From: an uncultured Candidatus Saccharibacteria bacterium
GTDB lineage: Bacteria > Patescibacteriota > Saccharimonadia > Saccharimonadales > Saccharimonadaceae
Assembly (NCBI GenBank): GCA_948944455.1
Contig: CARBES010000001.1
Location: 13,553-77,552, forward strand
DNA: 64,000 bases
Reading direction: 5' to 3'
A program made the translations under genes and the position numbers. The notes beneath the pieces were generated by a model. It had not been told where the DNA came from. It saw only the letters and a list, made by a program, of their open reading frames with translations, and searched no databases. Positions within the stretch are counted from its first letter, which is position 1; every line of letters begins with the position of its first letter. Positions 9,301 through 15,590 of the stretch are shown here, one piece after another.

Positions 9301-9357
9301 GGCAGTAGACGATCTTTCTTGAAAAGGGAAGATAGTAGATTTTGAGGAGTTGATTGT

Positions 9358-9798
9358 ATGTTATTCCGTAATCTGCGCCATGGATCGAACAGCCGCCGCA
9401 CTGTGGGCAACCCTCACTGTATCAGTGAAAGCCTGATTATACGAGAATTCGTGGGCGGCAATGTCGGACCCAGCTACAGCGAAGCCTACCGGTTCTATAT
9501 GAACGAGTTTCGCACCCATATCCCGCAGGGCGGGTTCTGCTTGGTCTGCGGCTTTACTCTGATCGCGACTGCGGTTCGGGTATTTGCCGCGCTAAAAACT
9601 CAGAACGGTTTCTTCCATGATACCACAGGTGCGAGTATTACTGCCTTCTTGGCCGCCATGTGCCTGCTTTGCGGATATGGCTGGCTGATGCCGCGCCGGG
9701 AAGCTCACCGCTTCGCACGCTACGCCTGCGGTCAGACCGACAACGTTCGAACTGCCTACGCTCGGGCGGTGCAAAACGGCATCTGTGCCGACATCTAA
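9358..9798 (+). CDS. Hypothetical small membrane protein
   Basis: The 146-residue protein has two predicted transmembrane segments (about residues 62-78 and 92-110) with a short loop, and polar ends with few acidic residues. GAGGAG lies 8 nt before ATG 9358. It belongs to a set of genes with TTGACA-type promoters, long leaders and GC-richer codons than their neighbours. No known family is recognised. The cysteine pairs CLVCGF and CLLCGY, one in each hydrophobic segment, are an unusual symmetric feature. Confidence 0.65.
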   Translation: MLFRNLRHGSNSRRTVGNPHCISESLIIREFVGGNVGPSYSEAYRFYMNEFRTHIPQGGFCLVCGFTLIATAVRVFAALKTQNGFFHDTTGASITAFLAAMCLLCGYGWLMPRREAHRFARYACGQTDNVRTAYARAVQNGICADI

Positions 9799-9881
9799 GA
9801 CCTAACTATCGTAGGTGATTCGTCGCGCAATTTAACTTGCGCAATCAGAGTCCAACAACCATAGTAAGCAACTTCTTTCGC

Positions 9882-9910
9882 AAATGGCGCCGGGTAACTG
9901 GCGCCATTTT
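9882..9910 (+). terminator. Terminator after gene 9358
   Basis: AAATGGCGCC / GGCGCCATTT, a perfect 10-bp stem ending in TTTT. Confidence 0.85.
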
Positions 9911-9963
9911 AGCCTTATAAACCTCCCGCCCTGGCTAGAATATATACTTAAGGCTAGAAAAGT

Positions 9964-9993
9964 AAAAACGGCCGCAACAGAACGTTGCGGCCG
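9964..9993 (-). terminator. Terminator of the minus-strand gene 10057-10437
   Basis: CGGCCGCAAC / GTTGCGGCCG stem with loop AGAAC. On the minus strand it is followed by TTTTTAC. Confidence 0.85.
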
Positions 9994-10056
9994 GGCATGA
10001 AAGGTGCTGCGTTGTGCTGGTGGTTAAATCTAGGCATGGTTATTCAGTGAGGCGGG

Positions 10057-10437
10057 TTAAACTACGCTGGGGAACTGCCGTTGCACCAAATCGATGATGT
10101 CACGGCGGAGCGCGTCAATGTCGTCCGGGCTGTAGGCGGGCTTTCCGTTCATGATTTGCGTGATCGCATCTGTGGTACTCTGAGGCGTGCCGTGCGGCGA
10201 CTCCAAGTAGGAAACCAGCTCGCGGCACTCGCCACAGGCGTCCTGCAGATCATCCGTCGCCTCAAAATATCCGATTAGTTCGTTAGGGGTCTTCTCGTAC
10301 CCGTCCATGGCGCCGGACTGGAAAATCTCGTCAATATTGCTCAAAATCCGTTTCAGTTTGTCTTGAGGAATGTCTTCCTGGCGGCGACAGTGCTGGACGG
10401 CGAGCCTCTCATGAAGAGTGTTGACACCTTTTCCCAT
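10057..10437 (-). CDS. Hypothetical soluble helical protein
   Basis: The 126-residue acidic protein starts MGKGVNTLHERLAVQHC and is predicted mostly helical, with paired cysteines (ACGEC near residue 64). No family is recognised. The start at 10437 is chosen because AAAGGA lies ~11 nt upstream, a spacing seen in other genes of the same promoter class. A longer in-frame start at 10497 is possible but would sit only 8 nt after the -10 box. It may be a lineage-specific regulator or a small structural protein. Confidence 0.6.
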   Translation of the reverse strand: MGKGVNTLHERLAVQHCRRQEDIPQDKLKRILSNIDEIFQSGAMDGYEKTPNELIGYFEATDDLQDACGECRELVSYLESPHGTPQSTTDAITQIMNGKPAYSPDDIDALRRDIIDLVQRQFPSVV

Positions 10438-10505
10438 TTCACAATCGTTCCTTTCTGTCAAAAATCGCCAAAAGGCGTGCGACGCATAGAAATGCATACC
10501 TTTTC

Positions 10506-10534
10506 ATTGTAGCACAGATTCACAATTTTGTCAA
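10506..10534 (-). promoter_or_regulatory. TTGACA-class promoter of the minus-strand gene 10057
   Basis: Minus strand: TTGACA (10534-10529), 17 bp, TACAAT (10511-10506) preceded by TGTGC. This is the same architecture as at 9272, 15434, 22721 and 56547. Confidence 0.85.
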
Positions 10535-10783
10535 TAAGTAATACATATTTTTGCCAGCTAGGACTAGCTTAACCTTCTCCATCCTCCCTTGATTACTCTC
10601 TATGGCTAGACAACGGAGGGAGTAACCACGTTGAACAGAATATGAGGTGCTAGATATGATTCTTTCTTCAAGGACAAATCGCCCGGCCCGACCCGTTCCT
10701 AGTGCATTGCCACCCCAGTACTCACCATCCCAACCTGGCAGATGATAAGTATGATCATTATCGAATATCCCGCTGCGGACGAC
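10520..10783 (-). other. Silent FISUMP C-terminal module B-left (reads through its arm)
   Basis: From 10783 the minus strand encodes VVRSGIFDNDHTYH, then a Gly/Arg-rich middle, then GYSLRCLAIE. Unlike the other modules it lacks the stop after LAI(E). An extra dinucleotide in the arm shifts the frame, so translation would continue for about 25 more residues to 10520. There is no proper start codon or ribosome-binding site. The first residue of the constant segment is Val instead of Phe. It is a module of the same family as those at 5488, 10793, 25590 and 25852. Confidence 0.6.
10566..10622 (-). repeat. Cassette arm, element B left
   Basis: This arm is nearly identical to the left arm of element C from CTAGCTTAACC onward and is the reverse complement of the right arm at 10969-11012. 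It contains one extra TC (ACTCTCTATGG against ACTCTATGG on the right), which removes the in-frame stop of the module it ends. Confidence 0.85.
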
Positions 10784-10806
10784 ATACTTTTCTTCGTCCG
10801 CAGCGG
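10769..10806. repeat. Central palindrome of element B
   Basis: CCCGCTGCGGACGA (10769-10782) is a perfect inverted repeat of TCGTCCGCAGCGGG (10793-10806), with only ~10 bp between them. Each half encodes the constant VRSG start of the module reading outward from it. Confidence 0.9.
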
Positions 10807-10993
10807 GTATCCAAATCATTGGTCCGGAGTTTTTCGAGAAGGTGGTAGTTATAATTATTCTTGGGCAGGTCAAGCAAAAAACGATAGCTCGGACTATTCT
10901 TTATGTTTAGGTATATGGCCGTCTGTAAGCAATACTAACTATGAGGCGTATAGATATTTCGCACCTTCCCTCCGTTGTCTAGCCATAGAGTAA
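10793..10993 (+). other. Silent FISUMP C-terminal module B-right
   Basis: A 66-codon open frame runs from FVRSGYPNHWSGVF to APSLRCLAIE and ends with TAA, with no Shine-Dalgarno site. It points away from module B-left, so the two variable ends are head to head around a palindrome. The middle is Tyr/Ser/Trp-rich, as in FISUMP/lectin-type domains, but shares no alignable sequence with its partner. Confidence 0.65.
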
Positions 10994-11012
10994 TCAAGGG
11001 AGGATGAAGAAG
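10969..11012 (+). repeat. Cassette arm, element B right
   Basis: Reverse complement of the left arm at 10566. It encodes the constant SLRCLAIE end plus stop, and continues ~20 bp beyond as conserved non-coding sequence. It contains its own imperfect dyad: CCTCCGTTG (10969-10977) against CAAGGGAGG (10995-11003), 8 of 9 bp. Confidence 0.85.
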
Positions 11013-11042
11013 AAAAAGAAGCTGGCTTTCTGATTTTTCTAA

Positions 11043-11234
11043 AGGTGGGTCTACTATTCTCTACGAGAGGATCCGGACTTACGAGCGCCGATTCAAACAT
11101 CTGAGAGAAAAGATAATCTTGCTATCTTTTCCGAAGATGAGCAGAATCGGGAAGCTCCAAAGGAGCCGATGGTTAAGCGCGCCATACCCGCAACGGCGGG
11201 CTATGGCGACGCGGGCCGAGAAAAGAGCCATTAA
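11043..11234 (+). pseudogene. Possible remnant of a gene end (no start)
   Basis: A 63-codon frame opens straight after a TAA and ends at TAA 11232-11234. It reads like real protein (WVYYSLREDPDLRAPI, then charged SEDEQNREAPKEP) but has no plausible start codon near its beginning. It directly follows element B and precedes the iscS promoter. I infer a 3' fragment left after rearrangement next to the cassette. Chance coding is possible. Confidence 0.3.
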
Positions 11235-11280
11235 CAAACTACTGGACTAGGAACGAATATTATCTTTCCATCATTTATGT

Positions 11281-11286
11281 TATAAT
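11281..11286 (+). promoter_or_regulatory. -10 box of iscS, leaderless
   Basis: TATAAT exactly 6 nt before ATG 11293; there is no Shine-Dalgarno site. Confidence 0.75.
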
Positions 11287-11292
11287 ATTCTC

Positions 11293-12468
11293 ATGAATCC
11301 CCAGATTTATCTTGATCATGCCGCCGCTACTCCGGTTAGCCCGAAAGCACTCGCCGCGATGCAGCCTTATTTTTCTGAGCTCTTTTATAACCCTTCCGCC
11401 CCTTATCTTCCAGCTAAGCGAGTGCGCGAGGCTTATGAGATGGCGAAGGACACGATTGCGCACGTAATTGGCGCGAAGGGGGTTGATCTAGTGATTACCT
11501 CTGGAGCAACCGAATCTATTAACCTAGCGTTCACGTCTTGTCGGGGTAAAGTCCTTACTTTGCCGATTGAGCACGCGGCGGTGCTAGAAGCTGCTAAATT
11601 GCATGATTACGACTTGATTAAGGTGAATCGCACTGGGCTGATTGATCTAGCGGATTTTCGGCAAAAACTTACGCCAGATGTTGAACTAGTCTCGGTTTCG
11701 TTGGCAAATAATGAGCTTGGCACGATTCAGCCGCTCGCCGAAATTGCCGAAATCATCCGCGCCGAACGTCAAAGCCGCCTCGGAAATGACAATTCTACGC
11801 CTCTATATTTTCATTCCGACGCTTCGCAAGCTCTTAATTTGCTGGATATTAACGTCGCGCGCTTAGGCGTAGACCTTTTAACGCTTAACGCCGCTAAATG
11901 TGGCGGACCGAAAGGAGTCGGAGCACTCTATTTGGCGCATGGTGTTAAGTTATCTCCGGTTGCGGTTGGTGGTGGTCAGGAGCGTGGCTTACGTAGTGGT
12001 ACTGAGAATGTCCCCGGCGTAATCGGCTTTGCGACGGCAGCTTCCGAGGCGAAAGCACATCTCGCTGGTAGCCGCAAAAAATATCAAGAAATGGCAAAAG
12101 TCTTACGTGCTGAGTTGGCTAATCTTGCAGAATCTAGCCATTTTCCGGCGCCAGTTTTCCTTGGTAATCCAAAGCATCAGCTAGCGAATTTTGCCCCGGT
12201 ATGCTTTCCGGGTCTAGACGCAGAGCGTCTGATCTATAAGCTCGAACAGCAGGGAATTTACTTGTCGACTGGTGCCGCTTGTGCTGCAAATAAGGGCAAC
12301 AAATCGCATGTGTTGGCGGCGATCGGTCTTTCTGATCCGGAAATCGCCGGCTCGCTTCGGATATCGCTTGGCAGTACGAATACGCTTGAACAAATCAAGC
12401 GAGCCGCTCTTGCTATCCGTGAAGCGGTCGAGCAAGAATATCGTCGTCTAGCGAAAGCTACTTTGTAA
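11293..12468 (+). CDS. iscS: Cysteine desulfurase
   Basis: This PLP enzyme releases sulfur from cysteine as an enzyme persulfide. The 391-residue protein opens with IYLDHAAATPVSPKAL, has SGATESINLA near residue 75, a HSDASQAL PLP-contact motif near residue 175, NAAKCGGPKGVGALY (the Lys forming the Schiff base) and the active-site Cys in LSTGAACAANKG near residue 330. mnmA follows 87 bp later, so its most direct role is sulfur supply for tRNA 2-thiouridine. It may also serve Fe-S assembly, though no iscU is nearby. The start is fixed by the TATAAT box 6 nt upstream. Confidence 0.93.
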   Translation: MNPQIYLDHAAATPVSPKALAAMQPYFSELFYNPSAPYLPAKRVREAYEMAKDTIAHVIGAKGVDLVITSGATESINLAFTSCRGKVLTLPIEHAAVLEAAKLHDYDLIKVNRTGLIDLADFRQKLTPDVELVSVSLANNELGTIQPLAEIAEIIRAERQSRLGNDNSTPLYFHSDASQALNLLDINVARLGVDLLTLNAAKCGGPKGVGALYLAHGVKLSPVAVGGGQERGLRSGTENVPGVIGFATAASEAKAHLAGSRKKYQEMAKVLRAELANLAESSHFPAPVFLGNPKHQLANFAPVCFPGLDAERLIYKLEQQGIYLSTGAACAANKGNKSHVLAAIGLSDPEIAGSLRISLGSTNTLEQIKRAALAIREAVEQEYRRLAKATL

Positions 12469-12543
12469 GATAAAGGCCTACGAAAATCTTAATCACGAAA
12501 CTCTCAATACCGGCAGTTTTCTAGCTAAAAAACGAAAATATGC

Positions 12544-12549
12544 TATAAT
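12544..12549 (+). promoter_or_regulatory. -10 box of mnmA, leaderless
   Basis: TATGCTATAAT ending 6 nt before ATG 12556. Confidence 0.75.
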
Positions 12550-12555
12550 ATAGGC

Positions 12556-13716
12556 ATGAAAAAGCGCGTTTTTCTCGGTATGTCTGGCGGAGTCGACTCG
12601 AGCATGTCGGCGGTCTTGCTAAAAGAGCAAGGCTATGATGTTACTGGGATTTATATGAAAAATTGGTCTCAGGACCTCCCCGGCATGAAGTGCCCTTGGG
12701 CGGAGGATCTCGCCGATGCAAAACGCGTTGCGGTGCAGCTCGACCTCGACTTCGAAGTCTGGGATTTTGAAGCTGACTATAAGCAGAAAGTCGTCGATTA
12801 TATGTTGGCTGAGTTTCAAAAGGGGCGTACGCCGAACCCGGATGTGATTTGTAATGAACTGATCAAGTTTAAGCTGTTCTACGACCAGGCGATCGCTCGT
12901 GGTGCCGATTATATCGCAACTGGCCATTATGCTCGCACCCGTAACGACGGGCTACGAAAACGCCGTGTCTCTGGTGAGGACATAGCCCCAACTCATCTAC
13001 TACGCGCTCGAGACAAGAACAAGGACCAAACCTACTTCCTCTATCGCATGAGCGATGCTGCTACGGCACGAACTATCTTTCCGGTCGGAGATCTGACGAA
13101 GCCTGAAGTGAAGCGGCTTGCTGCCCAGCATGGTCTTGACGTTGCGACGAAGAAAGAATCTATGGGTGTGTGCTTTGTTGGTGAGGTGGGTATGAAAGAC
13201 TTTTTGCGCGAATATCTTGATGCTAAACCCGGCGAAATTCGCGAAGCGGAGACTGGCGCTGTACTCGGTTATCATGACGGAGCAATTTTCTATACCGTAG
13301 GGCAGCGTCACGGTCTTTATCTTGGCGGTGGTTTGCCTTATTATGTCGTACGTAAAGACCTGGCTCGGAACATTGTCTATGTTTCAAAAAATCTTAATGC
13401 TGAAGATCTCTGGGCGACCGAGTTGCGACTAGAGGATTTGCATTTGCGAAATGGCTTAACGACCGAAGATTTAGTAAAAATACCCAACCTCCAGGTGCGC
13501 CTGCGTCACCGCGCTCCATTGATTAATGTGAATGCTGAAGTAGTATCTTCTTTGAGGGGACCCAGAGTTACGACGCGCTCCGAGAAGGAGGGTACGGTCT
13601 TAGCAGAGGGGCTAGTTATAAAGTTCGGTGGTGCCGTGAAACGTCCGGCGGCCGGTCAATCCGCCGTCCTCTACTCTGGCGAAGTCTGTCTGGGCGGCGG
13701 AATCGTTGCGGAATAG
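12556..13716 (+). CDS. mnmA: tRNA-specific 2-thiouridylase
   Basis: MnmA thiolates U34 of Lys, Glu and Gln tRNAs using ATP and persulfide sulfur. The 386-residue protein has the PP-loop MSGGVDSSMSAVLL at its N-terminus, a first catalytic cysteine in NPDVICNELIKF (near residue 99), a second in MGVCFVGE (near residue 201), the GHYAR motif, and a C-terminal beta-barrel with QRHGLYLGGG. It sits behind iscS, its usual sulfur donor. ATG is 6 nt after TATAAT, so the message is probably leaderless. Confidence 0.96.
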   Translation: MKKRVFLGMSGGVDSSMSAVLLKEQGYDVTGIYMKNWSQDLPGMKCPWAEDLADAKRVAVQLDLDFEVWDFEADYKQKVVDYMLAEFQKGRTPNPDVICNELIKFKLFYDQAIARGADYIATGHYARTRNDGLRKRRVSGEDIAPTHLLRARDKNKDQTYFLYRMSDAATARTIFPVGDLTKPEVKRLAAQHGLDVATKKESMGVCFVGEVGMKDFLREYLDAKPGEIREAETGAVLGYHDGAIFYTVGQRHGLYLGGGLPYYVVRKDLARNIVYVSKNLNAEDLWATELRLEDLHLRNGLTTEDLVKIPNLQVRLRHRAPLINVNAEVVSSLRGPRVTTRSEKEGTVLAEGLVIKFGGAVKRPAAGQSAVLYSGEVCLGGGIVAE

Positions 13717-13866
13717 AAGACGAGCTATGCTCTGCCCGACCCCATCATGGCCGACGCCGTCCGACGTTCTGGGTTTCTGCGAACGCCTGGCGAACGCAGA
13801 GTAGCCATATGAGGCATCAAACCTTCTCAAAACAACACAAAGGCTCCGCAAGGGGTCTTACCTTTT

Positions 13867-13898
13867 GTAAAAAATGGCCGCTCCATATAGGGGCGGCC
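13867..13898 (-). terminator. Terminator of apt
   Basis: GGCCGC / GCGGCC stem; on the minus strand it is followed by ATTTTTTAC. Confidence 0.8.
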
Positions 13899-13918
13899 GT
13901 AGTTAAAGCGGAAGGGAA

Positions 13919-14485
13919 TCAGTACCGCAGCACGGAACATAGCTTGTAGCCGGCAGCTTCCAGTCGCTTGCGCCCACCCAGCTCGGTCAGCTCGATCAGG
14001 GTCGCAATCTCCAGCACGGTGCCACCCTGATCCTCAATCATCTTGGCCGTGGCCTCCAGCGTACCGCCGGTCGCGATCAGGTCGTCGACGATGATAACGC
14101 GGTCGCCTTGCTTGATCAGACCATTCTGAAGCTCCAGGGTATCGTTGCCGTACTCATTACCGTAGTTCACGGTAGAGGTGGAACCAGGCGTCCGACCGGG
14201 CTTACGCACTGGGACGAACCCCAGGTTGTTGTAACTGGCGATCGCCGGGCCAAACAGAAAACCGCGCGCTTCCGTGCTCACGATCAGGTCGGCTTCGTCC
14301 TCGGCGCTATAGCTTCGACCCAGTCCTTCGTCGATCAGCACGACCAGGTCATCCATGGCTTCGCCAAAGGCATTACTATCTGCCAGCAACGGCAGAATAT
14401 CATAGAACCTCTTGACGCCCTTAAACTCGCAAATGCGAATCCTCTCCGCCCAGTTAGGTCTCTTTGTGCCAGTATGATTACTCAT
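13919..14485 (-). CDS. apt: Adenine phosphoribosyltransferase
   Basis: The enzyme converts adenine and PRPP to AMP (purine salvage, important where de novo synthesis is missing). The 188-residue protein carries IVSTEARGFLFGPAIA near residue 70 and the PRPP-binding VIIVDDLIATGGTLEA near residue 130, matching type-I PRTases of the Apt group. It is transcribed against its neighbours from a TTGACA-class promoter at 14571-14599, with a structured ~85-nt leader. The AAGGGA site upstream of the ATG supports the start. Codons are GC-richer than in flanking genes. Xanthine-type specificity cannot be excluded. Confidence 0.88.
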   Translation of the reverse strand: MSNHTGTKRPNWAERIRICEFKGVKRFYDILPLLADSNAFGEAMDDLVVLIDEGLGRSYSAEDEADLIVSTEARGFLFGPAIASYNNLGFVPVRKPGRTPGSTSTVNYGNEYGNDTLELQNGLIKQGDRVIIVDDLIATGGTLEATAKMIEDQGGTVLEIATLIELTELGGRKRLEAAGYKLCSVLRY

Positions 14486-14570
14486 ACATCTTCACATCCC
14501 TTCAAAGTTACTCTCCCTCGCTAGACTATAGCAAAATACCACTAGTAGACCTTAGCGAGAGGGCATTATC

Positions 14571-14599
14571 ATATTAGCATGTATCTTCTTTTTTGTCAA
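14571..14599 (-). promoter_or_regulatory. Promoter and hairpin leader of apt
   Basis: Minus strand: TTGACA (14599-14594), 17 bp, TAATAT (14576-14571). The leader can fold by pairing TAGCGAG (14553-14559) with CTCGCTA (14517-14523), so it may be regulated by RNA structure. Confidence 0.65.
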
Positions 14600-14640
14600 T
14601 GACGTAAGCATTTCGAGTAAGGTTGAGTCTCGCGAAGACA

Positions 14641-14665
14641 AAAAATGGGCCCCAAAATGGGGCCC
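14641..14665 (-). terminator. Terminator of exported-protein gene 14758
   Basis: GGGCCCC-AAAAT-GGGGCCC stem; on the minus strand it is followed by ATTTTTT. Confidence 0.85.
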
Positions 14666-14757
14666 TGGTGTCACCTACTTTCTAAGAAAGGTTTTGTCTA
14701 GTTGATTTGTACCTGGCTATACAACTAAATGCTAATCTTATAGCGTTAGGTTGAGCC

Positions 14758-15357
14758 CTAAACGGGCAACGCGTCGTCGCTGGGGGCAGGAATCGTCATG
14801 TCGACGGTGAAACCGTCCAGCTGAGCGATCAGATCATCGTAATCCGCCGGAGCCAAGTCTTTCAGCTCGGTGTAGATTGCTGACAATTCGTCGGCGCTAT
14901 AGAGCCGAGCCAACGCGTCGGCCCCCTCCTCGCCATATTCGGCCGCCAGCCGGCTAGCCAAGTCGAGGAAACGGTAGTACCGCATGCTGATGCCGCAAGG
15001 GATATTTATGTTGCTTACCCAAAGGCTACCGTCCGAATCGTAATATGTCGGGCAAACCCTGTTTGCGATGAAGACGATCTTTGTGACGTCTGCCAGCTTG
15101 ATGGACGCGTGGAACGCGCCGTTGTGATAGCCGTCGGAGACGGTCTCGAAGCGAACCTGCTCTGCCAGCCAGTTACGCTGCTCGCTGATCACGGGGTCCT
15201 CATCGGTGCCGACAGGGGCGTCGGGCCTAATGAGCGTGGACTCCGTTGTCTCGGGTCTGAGCAGGAAATCATCCGGCGCCTCGGCGGCGGATGCGGTGCA
15301 GGCCAGAGCCATAGTCATCAGGGCCATCAGGATCATGCTGGTAAGGAACTTTTTCAT
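14758..15357 (-). CDS. Exported hypothetical protein
   Basis: The 199-residue protein starts MKKFLTSMILMALM, a signal peptide ending at ASA-AEAP. The ALAC stretch is a poor lipobox, so lipidation is doubtful. The mature part is acidic, with no membrane segment and no domain I recognise. A central segment (VANRVCPTYYDSDGS-like) carries two cysteines with NIPCG. The start at 15357 is chosen for the signal peptide and the upstream AAAGGCGAGG; the longer frame from 15462 overlaps the promoter. It has a TTGACA-class promoter and a leader with a GCGGT/ACCGC hairpin. Confidence 0.65.
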   Translation of the reverse strand: MKKFLTSMILMALMTMALACTASAAEAPDDFLLRPETTESTLIRPDAPVGTDEDPVISEQRNWLAEQVRFETVSDGYHNGAFHASIKLADVTKIVFIANRVCPTYYDSDGSLWVSNINIPCGISMRYYRFLDLASRLAAEYGEEGADALARLYSADELSAIYTELKDLAPADYDDLIAQLDGFTVDMTIPAPSDDALPV

Positions 15358-15433
15358 GTTTTCAACCTCGCCTTTCTTCGAACAATGGTGGAAGGAACAA
15401 GGCTCAGCGGTATTAACCGCCGCACCTGCTTTC

Positions 15434-15462
15434 ATTGTAGCACACAAATTAAAAAATGTCAA
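15434..15462 (-). promoter_or_regulatory. TTGACA-class promoter of gene 14758
   Basis: Minus strand: TTGACA (15462-15457), 17 bp, TACAAT (15439-15434) preceded by TGTGC. Confidence 0.85.
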
Positions 15463-15578
15463 TACTATTTATGGCTTTTGTATATAAAATCAACTCCCAT
15501 TCCATAAAACTAGGTAAATATAGCACTATAGCGGCATTACTCGGGCTAGTCTTTCTCTATACAGCGGTATTTATATGC

Positions 15579-15584
15579 TATAAT
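15579..15584 (+). promoter_or_regulatory. -10 box of alaS, leaderless
   Basis: ATGCTATAAT ending 6 nt before ATG 15591. This rules out the longer in-frame start at 15456. Confidence 0.75.
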
Positions 15585-15590
15585 ATCTCT

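Noticed and set aside
10566..11012. Element B as an ordinary insertion sequence or MITE
   Set aside because: No transposase or clear target duplication; the ends lie inside conserved coding ends and the inside is two intact, different protein modules.
15456..15590. 45-residue N-terminal extension of AlaRS
   Set aside because: It overlaps the promoter of the divergent gene and the alaS -10 box; the family N-terminus starts at ATG 15591.
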